From assembly GCF_022879595.1 (NCBI RefSeq), contig NZ_CP084268.1, positions 248,001 through 312,000 on the forward strand: a stretch of DNA of 64,000 bases. The letters are read 5' to 3'. The position numbers and the translations under genes were made by a program. Numbering within the stretch: position 1 is the stretch's first letter; each line of letters begins with the position of its first letter. This stretch comes from Caballeronia sp. Lep1P3. Its GTDB lineage: Bacteria > Pseudomonadota > Gammaproteobacteria > Burkholderiales > Burkholderiaceae. The notes under the pieces were generated by a model. The model searched no databases. It was given only the letters and a program-made list of their open reading frames with translations, and was not told where the DNA came from. Below are positions 7,240 through 15,923 of the stretch, in pieces.

Positions 7240-9350
7240 TCACGCCGAGAGCGCCGGATCGCTCACGCCATCGCGCCCCGTCTCCACGCGGCCCGCGAAA
7301 CGCCGCTCGAACGCGCTGTCGGTATCGACCGTCACGCGCACGTCGTACCAGCCATGCGATGCGCGCAGATCCAGATAGAGCGTTTCGGTATCGCCGCCCG
7401 CCACGCGCCGCTGGATAGTCTTCGACGGCTCGTAGTCGTTCGTCACGCTGAACGTGCATGCGCCGCTGCCGGTGTTCTTGAGGCGCAGTTCCAGATTCCC
7501 GTTCGCGACGTCGTAGCCTTCCGCCGCTTCGGGCCGCGCCTCGTTACGGGACCACCACGCATGCGATGCCGCGACCTTCCCCGCAAGGCGCCGCAAGTAT
7601 CCGTTCGGGCCATGCACGACGAAGTCGTAGCTGCCATCGGCATTCGCGGCGACGCGGTCGGCGAGACGCTTGTTCGCTTCGACCGTGTACGTGCGCGGGC
7701 GTCCGTGCTGCCATTGCGATACAGCAGGAACACGGCGCCCGCCGCGCCGGTATTCACGAAATCGAACGCGATGGCGCCGCTGTGCGCATCGGCATGGGCG
7801 CGCACGAAAAGCTCATACGGAAGCGCGCGCGAAGGGCGCACGCCCGGCTCCTGCGCCGGCATCGCGCCGACGGCGGGCGGCGGCGGAACGTAGTCCGGGT
7901 GACGCGCCTTGTCGGGCGGCGCGTAGGCGGCCGTGCCCGGCAGCGACGGCAGGCCGCGATTCGGGTTGCGGAAGTCGAACGCCGAAGTCAGATCGCCGCA
8001 AATGGCGCGACGCCACGGCGAGATGTTCGGCTCGGCGAGGCTGTGCGATCGCCCGAAGCGCTTCTGAATGAAGCGAATGACCGACGTGTGATCGAACGTC
8101 TCCGAGCAGACCCAGCCGCCGCGCGACCACGGCGACACGACGAGCATCGGCACGCGCGCGCCGAGACCATACGGACCGCTCGCGTACTTCTCGCTGCCGG
8201 GGAAAATCTCCGCGCTCGTATCGACGGTCGACAGCCCGTTCGCGCTCGATGCCGGCGGAAACGGCGGAACGATGTGATCGAAGAAGCCGTCGTTCTCGTC
8301 GTAATTGATGAGAAGCGCGGTCTTGCTCCACAGGTCCGGGTTCGAAGTCAGCACCTGGAGCACCTGATCGACGTACCACGCGCCGTAGTTCGCCGGCCAG
8401 TTCGGATGCTCCGAATACGCTTCGGGCGCGACGATCCAGGAGACTTGCGGCAGCGTGCCCGCCTGCACGTCCGCCTTGAACTGCGCGAAGTAGTCGTCGC
8501 CTGCGGCGGCGTTGGTGCCGCGCCGCGCTTTTTCATAGAGCGGGCTGCCCGGCTGCGCGTTCTGATACTGCGTGAAGTAGAGCAGCGAGTTGTCGCCGTA
8601 ATTGCCGATGTACGGGTCCTGCGTCCAGCCCCACGATCCCTTTTTGTCGAGACCCGTTCCCGCGTCCTGATAGATCTTCCACGAGATGCCCGCGCGTTCC
8701 AGCACTTCGGGGAACGTGGACCAGCCGTAGCCCGCTTCCGCATTGTCGACGACCGGGCCGCCGCCCGTGCCGTCGTTGCCCACGTAGCCGGTCCACAAGT
8801 AGTAGCGGTTCGGATCGGTCGATGTGTTCGTCGAGCAGTGATACGCGTCGCAGATCGTGAAGGCGTCGGCGAGCTGGTAGTGGAACGGGATGTCGTCGCG
8901 CTTCAGGTACGCCATCGTCGTCGCGCCCTTGTACGGCACCCACTGGTCGTAGCGCCCCGCGTTGAACGCGCCCTGCCCGCTCGTCCAGTCGTGCGGCAAG
9001 TCCTCGATGAACTGCAATCCGAGGTTCGACGCGCCGGGATGAAACGGCAGCACGTCGCCCGCGCCGGCCGCGATCGGCTGATGAAACACGGACTTGCCGT
9101 TGCCAAGACGCACCGCGCGCGTGTCGCCGAAACCGCGCACGCCGCGCAGCGTGCCGAAGTAGTGATCGAAGGAGCGGTTCTCCTGCATCAGCACGACGAT
9201 GTGCTCGATGTCCTCGATCGATCCGTGACGGTTGTTGGCGGGAATCGCGAGCGCCTGGCGAATGCCCGGCGGAACGATGTTGAGTGCGGCGGCCGCGCCT
9301 GCGGTCTGCATGGCGGCGCGCAGGAATTCACGTCGGTTCTGGTTTGTCAT
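7240..9350 (-). pseudogene. plcN: Phosphocholine-specific phospholipase C, frameshifted near the C-terminus
   Basis: Secreted enzyme splitting phosphatidylcholine to diacylglycerol and phosphocholine. The N-terminus has a Tat signal (NRREFLRAAMQTAGAAAALN). The catalytic phosphoesterase domain follows, with EHIVVLMQENRSFDHYFGTL. Two bacterial phospholipase C C-terminal domains would follow. The main frame is clean to LLYRNGSTDAR (about residue 550), then degenerates. The next frame continues correctly with RTYTVEANKRLADRVAANAD through to DPALSA and a stop at 7240. The switch lies at about 7690-7703, and total length (2111 nt) is one base short of a whole frame. With one base restored the product would be about 703 aa, the usual size. 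So this is either a one-base deletion or a sequencing error at a GCGCG tract. Confidence 0.85.
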
Positions 9351-9391
9351 CCGTATGCCGTGGGGGGAAACGGTGAAGAAGCGGGAACGCG

Positions 9392-9709
9392 TCAGTCGAC
9401 AGTGTGAATCACCGGCGCGGCGAGCGCATCCGGCGAGGTCTGCGCGGCGGCGGATCGGGATACGCGCGCCGCATCGGTCGCGGTCGCCGACGTTGCCACC
9501 GACGTTGCCACCGACGTTGTCGCCGATGTTGTTGCCGATACCGCCCAGCTTTCCAGTTCGCTCGTTGCCGTGGTGGCGGGCGCGGCGCCGGGCTGCGCGC
9601 TCGTCGTGTCGACTGCCGTAGGGTCTTTGCCGCTGCATCCGCCAACGATTGCGCACGCGAACAGGACGATGCCCGCCGCATGGGCGCGGCGTATTGCGGG
9701 TGTCTTCAT
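9392..9709 (-). CDS. Small putative lipoprotein with tetrapeptide repeats
   Basis: 105-aa protein with a lipoprotein signal: basic MKTPAIRRAHAAG, a hydrophobic core, then lipobox IVGGC with the Cys to be lipidated. The mature part is Thr/Ser/Ala-rich and contains repeats of the ATTS/VATS type encoded by 12-base tandem repeats. The ATG at 9709 was chosen because it starts the signal peptide. It lies 41 bases upstream of the phospholipase C gene on the same strand, so the two may be cotranscribed. No enzymatic motif. Confidence 0.6.
   Translation of the reverse strand: MKTPAIRRAHAAGIVLFACAIVGGCSGKDPTAVDTTSAQPGAAPATTATSELESWAVSATTSATTSVATSVATSATATDAARVSRSAAAQTSPDALAAPVIHTVD
9481..9540. repeat. 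Five imperfect 12-bp tandem repeats
   Basis: Units of the form TTGCCACCGACG repeat back to back. The two central copies are identical and the outer copies differ by a few bases. They sit in frame within the small lipoprotein gene, so copy-number change would add or remove four residues without a frameshift. Confidence 0.7.
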
Positions 9710-9824
9710 GCGTCGTCTCCGGCAGCGTGGGCGGTGGCACTCAGCAGTTGCAGGCAGCGGTCGAAAGATTAGCGACGGCATGTGTAAGCAATGTGACCGG
9801 CCGATGCATGCCGATTGCACGACG

Positions 9825-10541
9825 CTAGGTCTGCGGAGCGTCCTCCGTGTCGGTGGCGGTCGTCCTTTCCACCGGCACGCGCACCGCCGATTCCCAGCGC
9901 TCGAACCCGCATGCCTCGCACGGCTGAGCCGGGCGCTCGCGCGATTCGCGCGTCACGCCGCAACTCCAGCACGAGAAATAGCCGTCCGCGCCGATGGCAC
10001 CGAGAAGCGAGCGCTCCATGTCGGGCCGCACCGTGAGACCCGGCGACGCGTCCTTGCGCCAGATAATGCTGATGGACCCCGACGCCTCCAGATAGACGCG
10101 GCGCAATTGCCCGAGATGCGCGACGTTCGCCGCGCGCAATTCGGAGGCGAGCATTTCGCGCGAGATCTGGCTCGCCTTGAGGGCGTCGAGCAGGATGCGG
10201 CCGTCTTTCACGAGCATCGTCACGTCGCCCTGCTCCAGCACCTCGAACTTGCGCCAGCGCAAGCCGGCGCGCGAACTCAGACGCTGCAGCGCGACGACCG
10301 TCAGCAGCACGACCGCCGCCGGCAGCACGCCTTGCGACGACACCTGGATCGGCACGCCGATGGCCGCGCCAAGCATCAGGATGACCGCGAGTTCCGTGAT
10401 GCTCAACTGCGCCGCGACGCGCTTGCCCATGAGCCGCATCGCGACGAGCAGCAGCAGGTACATCACCACGGCGCGGGGAATGACTTCGACGAGAAACGCC
10501 CACGGCCCGTCGCCGATCAGAAGCCGCTCGATGAATGGCAT
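9825..10541 (-). CDS. DUF421 (YetF-type) membrane protein with C-terminal zinc-ribbon motif
   Basis: 238-aa protein. The N-terminal half has three hydrophobic helices (AVVMYLLLLVAMRLMG, ELAVILMLGAAIGVPIQ, LPAAVVLLTVVALQRLSS). Then comes the soluble DUF421 domain with RKFEVLEQGDVTMLVKDGRI and the polar MLASELRAANVAHLGQLRRV. Beyond the usual family end it carries CWSC...CEAC, two CxxC pairs that look like a metal-binding ribbon. The ATG at 10541 overlaps the stop of the upstream paralogue (TGATG), so translation is probably coupled. Members of this family in spore formers are linked to stress; role here unknown. Confidence 0.75.
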   Translation of the reverse strand: MPFIERLLIGDGPWAFLVEVIPRAVVMYLLLLVAMRLMGKRVAAQLSITELAVILMLGAAIGVPIQVSSQGVLPAAVVLLTVVALQRLSSRAGLRWRKFEVLEQGDVTMLVKDGRILLDALKASQISREMLASELRAANVAHLGQLRRVYLEASGSISIIWRKDASPGLTVRPDMERSLLGAIGADGYFSCWSCGVTRESRERPAQPCEACGFERWESAVRVPVERTTATDTEDAPQT

Positions 10542-11281
10542 CAGCGTTCCACCTCGGTCACGGCATAGGTCCAGTCGCGCGATCCGCAATGCTCGCAGTG
10601 CGAGTCGCCGGCGCGCGCGGATTGAACCGTGTCGCCGCATCGCGTGCAGGCGGCGCAGCCGTCCACGCGCGCTTCCTCCCGCAATTCATCGTCGAATGCC
10701 GGCAGCACGGATAGGCCCGGCTTCGCGGGCCGCGCGGGAATGAACGAGAACGCGCCCGACGGCTCCATGTAGAGGCGGCTCACCTGGCCGAGATGCTGCC
10801 AGCCGGCGAGCCGCATCGCTTCGAAGACCTTCTCGTGCGGCATCGCGGCGCGCGCGAGTTCCGAAAGCTCCAGACGGCCCTCGCGGGCGAGAAGCGTTAC
10901 GTCCGTCGATACCATCGTCTCCACGCGCCGATGCGTGATGCCCGCGCGCGCGATGAGCCGCTGCATCGCCACGGCGACGAGCGCGATCAGGAACGGCGGA
11001 AGCATGCCGCGATTGGCCGCCTGCAACGGCACGCCGATGGCCGCCGCGAGCGTCACCACGATGGATATTTCGAAGAGCGTGTACTGCGCGGCGACGCGCC
11101 GCCCGAGCAGACGCATCGCGATCACGAGCAGCACGTAGGTCGCGCTCGTGCGGATCAGGACTTCGACGAGGAAGTGCCAGTTCGCGTTTCCGAACAGGAA
11201 GCGGTGCCAATCGGCGAGACTGAAAGGAGGGGCTTGCACTGCGACACCCGAGGCGGCATTGGCGTTGCGAGGATCATGCAT
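10541..11281 (-). CDS. DUF421 (YetF-type) membrane protein, tandem paralogue
   Basis: 246-aa paralogue of the next gene downstream. It has the same three-helix N-terminus (TYVLLVIAMRLLGRRVAAQY, ISIVVTLAAAIGVPLQ, LPPFLIALVAVAMQRLI) and DUF421 soluble part (RVETMVSTDVTLLAREGRLE, MRLAGWQHLGQVSRLYMEPS). It also ends in a double CxxC motif (CTRC...CEHC). Its start overlaps the patatin stop by eight bases, so all three genes form one coupled operon. The product may form a heteromer with its neighbour; that is inference from order and similarity. Confidence 0.75.
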   Translation of the reverse strand: MHDPRNANAASGVAVQAPPFSLADWHRFLFGNANWHFLVEVLIRTSATYVLLVIAMRLLGRRVAAQYTLFEISIVVTLAAAIGVPLQAANRGMLPPFLIALVAVAMQRLIARAGITHRRVETMVSTDVTLLAREGRLELSELARAAMPHEKVFEAMRLAGWQHLGQVSRLYMEPSGAFSFIPARPAKPGLSVLPAFDDELREEARVDGCAACTRCGDTVQSARAGDSHCEHCGSRDWTYAVTEVER

Positions 11282-12395
11282 CCGGCGTGCCCGGCACGCG
11301 CATCGCGGCGAGCGCCGCTTGCGCGGCTTCGCGTCCGTGCGCCCAGTGCGTTGCGATGGCCGCGCGGCTGAACTGTCCGTCCTTGTAATGCGACGCGCGC
11401 TGCGAGAACGTGTAATCCACCGGAACGATGCGTATCGGCTTCGGCTTCGCGAGGGCCGCCGCTTCGATCAGCCGCGGGTCGGACTCGCGGCGCGAGGGAT
11501 CGATGCAATCGAGCGCATGCGCGAGCAGCGCCTTCAGACGCTGCGACTCGTCGAGCGAATCGTGATAGGCGGCGGCGCGGCTGCCATGCTCGATATTCTT
11601 CTGCCGGATCTCGGCGTCGGTCAGGTTGTCGGGAACGGGACCGTCCGGGCTCCAGAGGTCCGCGCGCAGAATCGTCGTGGGCGCGTCGTCCGGCGCGGTC
11701 TCGACGATGCGATGCACCGGCGCCGCCGAGACGAGCGAGCCGTCCCAGTACCACGCATCGCCGATCTTCACCGCCGCGAACCACGGCGGCAACGAACCGG
11801 ACGCAACGATCATCGGCGCTTGCAGCGCTTCGTCGCGATTGTCGAAATAGCGCGGCTTGCCGGTCGCCACGTTCGTCGCGACGACGCTCACGCGCGTCGC
11901 GCTGCGGTTGAGTTCGTCGAAGTCGCACAGACTGTCCAGCGTGCCGAGCAAGGGCCGCATGTCCATGACGCTCGCGAGTTCCGGCGCGCCGGTGCCGTTC
12001 GTCCACGGCACCGCGAGACGGCGCGTGAAGAAGCCGGGCAATCCGGCGCTCATCGCGTAGTTCTGGTCGGCTTCGGCGAGCATGCGCCGCCTGTCGTCGC
12101 TCGACAAGGCCATGCCGCCGTACCACGTGAAGAGCTGGTCGCGCAGCATCGCGCCCGGCACCGAGACGCGTTCGTAGAAGTCTCTCAGGCGATCCATCCG
12201 GCGAGACGGCGCATTGCCGAAGAAAATCGCCGCGTTGATCGCGCCGATCGACGACGCGCAGCATGCGTCGATCGTGACGCCGGCTTCGTGCAGCACTTCG
12301 AGCACGCCCGCCTGGAACGCGCCGATCGCGCCGCCGCCCTGCATCGCGAGCGCAATGCGCCCGGTCTTGCCGGCATTCGTTTGCTGTGTGCTCAT
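11274..12395 (-). CDS. Patatin-like phospholipase
   Basis: 373-aa lipid acyl hydrolase with a Ser-Asp dyad. The oxyanion-hole loop is GGGAIG (residues 20-25). The nucleophile elbow is ASSIG (47-51, Ser49 the likely nucleophile), where the usual first Gly is Ala. The Asp is in WYWDGSLVS. A C-terminal extension after about residue 280 is typical of the larger bacterial patatins. There is no signal peptide, so it probably acts in the cytoplasm or at the inner membrane. It heads a three-gene operon with two DUF421 membrane proteins; lipid turnover at the membrane is the likely shared theme. Confidence 0.85.
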   Translation of the reverse strand: MSTQQTNAGKTGRIALAMQGGGAIGAFQAGVLEVLHEAGVTIDACCASSIGAINAAIFFGNAPSRRMDRLRDFYERVSVPGAMLRDQLFTWYGGMALSSDDRRRMLAEADQNYAMSAGLPGFFTRRLAVPWTNGTGAPELASVMDMRPLLGTLDSLCDFDELNRSATRVSVVATNVATGKPRYFDNRDEALQAPMIVASGSLPPWFAAVKIGDAWYWDGSLVSAAPVHRIVETAPDDAPTTILRADLWSPDGPVPDNLTDAEIRQKNIEHGSRAAAYHDSLDESQRLKALLAHALDCIDPSRRESDPRLIEAAALAKPKPIRIVPVDYTFSQRASHYKDGQFSRAAIATHWAHGREAAQAALAAMRVPGTPDA

Positions 12396-12534
12396 TCCCG
12401 CTCCTGCCGTTCAGCGCGCCAACGTTCAACGTGCGTCGGCATTCGCCCAGCCAGAGACGTGCCACGCCGGTCCAGGCACACGTCGTGCGAGGGACGTTGG
12501 CGCTTCACGCGCCCACTCAACCTATAAAAGATTC

Positions 12535-13749
12535 ATGCGCAAGCCTCCGAAGCCCAAAGTCCCCGATTTTGAAAGCCGTCAGACGCTTCTGACGGCAAGA
12601 CGCAACGCCAAGATGGCCCGCTCGACGCACGCCTACGTGCGCGGCAACACGTCCAAGTTTTACGACTGGCTGGAACAGGCGGAAATACGCCTGCCGCAAG
12701 GCCCGGCGATCTGGATTTGCGGCGATTGCCATACGGGCAACCTCGGCCCCGTCGCGGATGCGAACAAACGCATCGAGATTCAGATGCGCGATCTCGATCA
12801 GACGGTCATCGGCAATCCGGTGCACGATCTGATCCGCCTCGGCCTCTCGCTCGCGACGACGGCGCGCGGCTCCGCGCTGCCGGGCGTCACGACCATCAAC
12901 ATGATCGAAGCGCTCTTCGAAGGCTACGTCCGCGCCTTCGACAAGGACCGCGCCGCCGCCGACGAATGCGGCAAGCCCGAAGTCGTGCGCGTGGTGATGC
13001 GCGAAGCGGTGCGCCGCTCGTGGAAGCATCTCGCGCGCGAGCGCCTCGAAGACACGCAGCCGACCATTCCGTTCGGCAGCCGCTTCTGGCCCGTCAGCAA
13101 GGAAGAGCGCGCGGAGATCGACGCGCTTTTCGAAAAGGCGACCTACTCGAAGCTCGCAACGATCCTGCGCGACCGCCCCGACACCGGCCATGTGACCGTG
13201 CTCGACGCGGCTTACTGGGTGAAGGGCTGCAGCTCGCTCGGGCGTCTGCGCTACGCGGTGCTGCTCGATGTGGACGGTGGCGTGGTCGAAGGCGACGACC
13301 TGTGTCTCATCGACATCAAGGAAGGCGTGAAGGCGGCGGCGCCGCGTTATCCCGGCGCGAACATGCCGCGCGACAACGCGGAGCGCGTCGTGGAAGGCGC
13401 GCGCAATCTGTCGCCGCATCTGGGCGAACGCATGCGCGCCGCGACGCTGCAGGGACGGCCCGTCATCCTGCGCGAGTTGCTTCCGCAAGACCTGAAGCTC
13501 GAGATCGAACACATCGGGCAGGAACAGGCGCAGGAAGTCGCGCGTTATCTCGCGTTCGTGGTCGGCGAGGCGCACGCCCGGCAGATGGACAACGAGACGC
13601 GCCGAAGCTGGCTTGCCGAACTGCGGCGCGCGAAGACCAAATCGATCGATGCCCCGTTATGGCTGTGGAGCAGCATCGTCGAACTGGTCGGCAGTCACGA
13701 AGTGGGCTATCTCGAGCATTGCCGGCGATACGCGCTCTCGGCGGCATGA
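12535..13749 (+). CDS. DUF2252 protein with kinase-like catalytic motif
   Basis: 404-aa cytoplasmic protein of the DUF2252 family. Visible motifs are STHAYVRGNTSKFYDWLE near the start, WICGDCHTGNLG (the GDxHxxN loop resembling aminoglycoside-phosphotransferase-like kinases) and QMRDLDQTVIGNPVHDLIRL. Later segments include LIDIKEGVKAAAPRY and PQDLKLEIEHIG. A phosphotransferase role is inferred only from these motifs; no substrate is known. The ATG at 12535 has no good ribosome binding site but follows a TATAAA (12523-12528) at a spacing where transcription could begin at the start codon. It is divergent from the patatin operon. Confidence 0.8.
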   Translation: MRKPPKPKVPDFESRQTLLTARRNAKMARSTHAYVRGNTSKFYDWLEQAEIRLPQGPAIWICGDCHTGNLGPVADANKRIEIQMRDLDQTVIGNPVHDLIRLGLSLATTARGSALPGVTTINMIEALFEGYVRAFDKDRAAADECGKPEVVRVVMREAVRRSWKHLARERLEDTQPTIPFGSRFWPVSKEERAEIDALFEKATYSKLATILRDRPDTGHVTVLDAAYWVKGCSSLGRLRYAVLLDVDGGVVEGDDLCLIDIKEGVKAAAPRYPGANMPRDNAERVVEGARNLSPHLGERMRAATLQGRPVILRELLPQDLKLEIEHIGQEQAQEVARYLAFVVGEAHARQMDNETRRSWLAELRRAKTKSIDAPLWLWSSIVELVGSHEVGYLEHCRRYALSAA

Positions 13750-13771
13750 AGGCGCTCGCGGATGGAAGCGC

Positions 13772-14074
13772 TCACGGCGTCTTGCCCGCAGCGGGCGCGC
13801 CGCCGCCCGCGCACGTATCGACGCCTTCCAGACCTTGCGCGCGCTTTTTCGCGGCAAGCCGCGCCTGTGCGATCTCCAGGTTTCGCGGGTAGTAGTAGTC
13901 GTTTTCCCACGGTTTGTAGCCGACGCTTTCCAGTTCGCGAAGCTCGCACTGCGCGCGCTCGCGCGTCGTCGGCTGCGCGGTTTGCGCGGTTTGCGCGAGC
14001 GCGCTCATCGGCATCGGCATCGATACGGCTGCGGCGCATGCGAGCGTCGCCAGAAGAGATGAAGAACGAATCAT
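13772..14074 (-). CDS. DUF4148-like small exported protein
   Basis: 100-aa protein with a signal peptide (MIRSSSLLATLACAAAVSMP, ending ALAQ). The mature helix-rich part CELRELESVGYKPWENDYYY plus PRNLEIAQARLAAK is the DUF4148 pattern (short helix, ...GY.P..ND..YP..., second helix). These periplasmic proteins are abundant in Burkholderiaceae and have no known activity. A second member is at 16397. The gene ends 22 bases from the end of the convergent DUF2252 gene. Confidence 0.7.
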   Translation of the reverse strand: MIRSSSLLATLACAAAVSMPMPMSALAQTAQTAQPTTRERAQCELRELESVGYKPWENDYYYPRNLEIAQARLAAKKRAQGLEGVDTCAGGGAPAAGKTP

Positions 14075-14140
14075 GAAGCCGCTCCAGCGTAGAACGGAAA
14101 GACGACGCTCGATGCGGAGCAATCCCCGCGCCGGTCAGTG

Positions 14141-14629
14141 TCACGCGCGCTTGAAGAGAAACGGCACGACGAGCCCCGCTCCGAACGCGACATAGACGGC
14201 GGCGATATGCGCAACCGGCAAGTGATATTCGAAGCCGGGCGTGAAGCGCTTGGGCACGACGATGTAATCGCCCGCCGCCGCAGCGAGCGTCGTCGCGGCG
14301 GCGAGCGCAACGCGCCGCGCACGTTCGGGACGCGTCTCCCGGCGCCGGCTCATCCAGCGGCGCACGGCCGCCACCGCAAGCGCGTTGCCGGCGGCCCAGC
14401 CGATCGACATGAGCAGATGGATCGTGAGTCCGGTCGCGATATGCCGGGGCTTCGGATGCGCCGTCTGGTTCGCTTCTTGCGGCCAGACCCAGTGACTCGC
14501 CGCGCTCACCGGAGCCGCCGCGCGCTTGCCGTGCAGGCGCGCGCAGATGCCGAGCGCCGCTGTCGAGAGCGCGCCGGCCGCGATGCCGGGCAGCAGAATG
14601 TCCTTCTTCGCATCGATGCCCAATGCCAT
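14141..14629 (-). CDS. Four-helix membrane protein (paralogue at 44106)
   Basis: 162-aa hydrophobic protein with about four membrane segments. The conserved stretch VVPKRFTPGFEYHL sits between the last two. The same arrangement occurs in the product of 44106-44570 (HVVPKRLTPGYEAHL, and GLGAGIHL against TGLTIHLL), so the two are paralogues. AGGA eight bases before the ATG at 14629 supports that start; another ATG is six bases upstream. The start codon overlaps that of the divergent SDR gene. It resembles DUF1440-type inner membrane proteins, but I am not certain of the family. Confidence 0.65.
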   Translation of the reverse strand: MALGIDAKKDILLPGIAAGALSTAALGICARLHGKRAAAPVSAASHWVWPQEANQTAHPKPRHIATGLTIHLLMSIGWAAGNALAVAAVRRWMSRRRETRPERARRVALAAATTLAAAAGDYIVVPKRFTPGFEYHLPVAHIAAVYVAFGAGLVVPFLFKRA

Positions 14630-15923
14630 GATCATTTTCCTCACGGGTTGCACGGGACTGCTCGGTTCGCGCATCGCGGCGGCGCTCGCGGCCGAGGGAC
14701 ATTCGCTCGTCTGCTGCGCGCGGCATGCGCCAGCGCACGCGTCGCCGCGCTGCCGCTTCGTCGCGCTCGATCTCGCGCGCATTACCGATCAAGCAACGTT
14801 GATGCCGCTCCTCGAAGGCGTCGATGTCGTGGTGAACGCGGTCGGCATTTTCAGCGATCGCTCGGGGCACGACTTCCAGCGCCTGCACGCCGATGCGCCC
14901 ATCCTGCTCTTCCGGGCCGCCGTGCGCGCCGGCGTGCGCCGCATCGTCCAGATATCGGCGCTCGGCGCGGACGAGCACGCGCATAGCGCATATCACCTGA
15001 CCAAGCGCGCCGCCGACGATGCGTTGCGCGCGCTGCCGGTGTCATCGCTGATCGTGCAGCCTTCGCTCGTGTTCTCGCCCGACGGCAGCAGCACGAAGTT
15101 CTTCACCGCATGGGCGACGCTGCCGCTCGTGCCGCTGCCGGGACGCGGCGCGCAGCGCGTGCAGCCGGTTCATGTCGACGATGTGATCGAACTGGTGACG
15201 AAAGGCGCGCTGGCGATGGAAAACGATGCCGCATCGAGCGAATCCGTCGCGGCTGTCGGCCCCGAACCGATGACGATGCGAAGCTATCTCGCCGTGCTCG
15301 CGCGTCTTGCAGGCGCCGCGCCGCCAGTCTTTCTTCCGGTTCCGATGCCGCTCGTCGCGCTCGCCGCGCGCATCGGCGAAAAGCTGCCGGGCGCGTTCGT
15401 GAGCGCCGACGCCCTCGCGATGCTCGAACGCGGCAACACCGCGCCCGACGACGCCATGCGCCGATGGCTCGGCAGGCCGCCCATCGCGTTGTCGCACATG
15501 CCGGCGATGCCGCGCTTCGGCCTGGAAGCGAAGCTCGCGTGGCTCGTCCCGCTTTTGATCGGCTCCATCGCGGCGGTGTGGATCTGGACGGCCATCGTCT
15601 CGGCCTGGCTCTATCCGCGCGCGGCGAGCCTCGATCTGCTCGCGCGCGTCGGCGCGCCGCCGGCCACGCGCGTGCTGCTGCTCTACGGCGCCGCCGCGTG
15701 CGACCTGCTGCTCGGCGCGCTGTCGCTCGCATGGCCCGCGCGACTGGGCGCACGAACGCGCCTGTGGCAATGCCAGATCGCGCTCATCGTCTTTTATACG
15801 CTGCTCATTTCGTGGCGCTTGCCGGAGTTCTGGCTGCATCCGTATGGGCCGCTGTCGAAGAATCTGCCGATGCTCGCCGCGCTCGTCGTTCTCATCGCGC
15901 TCGACAAGCGCAAGCCAGCGTGA
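14628..15923 (+). CDS. NAD(P)-binding SDR/epimerase-like protein fused to a DoxX-like membrane domain
   Basis: 431-aa fusion. Residues 1-270 (about) form an atypical extended SDR Rossmann domain: GCTGLLGSRI at the N-terminus, then VVNAVGIF, VQISALGAD and AYHLTKRAADD (NmrA/complex-I-associated type). Residues from about 300 form four membrane helices of the DoxX-like family (LVPLLIGSIAAVWIWTAIVS, VLLLYGAAACDLLLGALSLA, LWQCQIALIVFYTLLISW). The substrate is unknown; the fusion suggests membrane-linked redox chemistry. The start is uncertain: the ATG at 14628 lacks a ribosome binding site, and another ATG lies at 14616. It overlaps the next gene by four bases. Confidence 0.8.
   Translation: MIIFLTGCTGLLGSRIAAALAAEGHSLVCCARHAPAHASPRCRFVALDLARITDQATLMPLLEGVDVVVNAVGIFSDRSGHDFQRLHADAPILLFRAAVRAGVRRIVQISALGADEHAHSAYHLTKRAADDALRALPVSSLIVQPSLVFSPDGSSTKFFTAWATLPLVPLPGRGAQRVQPVHVDDVIELVTKGALAMENDAASSESVAAVGPEPMTMRSYLAVLARLAGAAPPVFLPVPMPLVALAARIGEKLPGAFVSADALAMLERGNTAPDDAMRRWLGRPPIALSHMPAMPRFGLEAKLAWLVPLLIGSIAAVWIWTAIVSAWLYPRAASLDLLARVGAPPATRVLLLYGAAACDLLLGALSLAWPARLGARTRLWQCQIALIVFYTLLISWRLPEFWLHPYGPLSKNLPMLAALVVLIALDKRKPA

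Noticed and set aside
7443..7694. Uninterrupted open frame as the real C-terminus of the phospholipase
   Set aside because: The residues are Arg/Thr/Ser shadow type, while the neighbouring frame gives the expected C-terminal domain, so a frameshift is the better explanation.
9481..9540. CRISPR-like repeats
   Set aside because: Units are 12 bp, directly adjacent without spacers and in frame in a coding gene; a simple tandem repeat.
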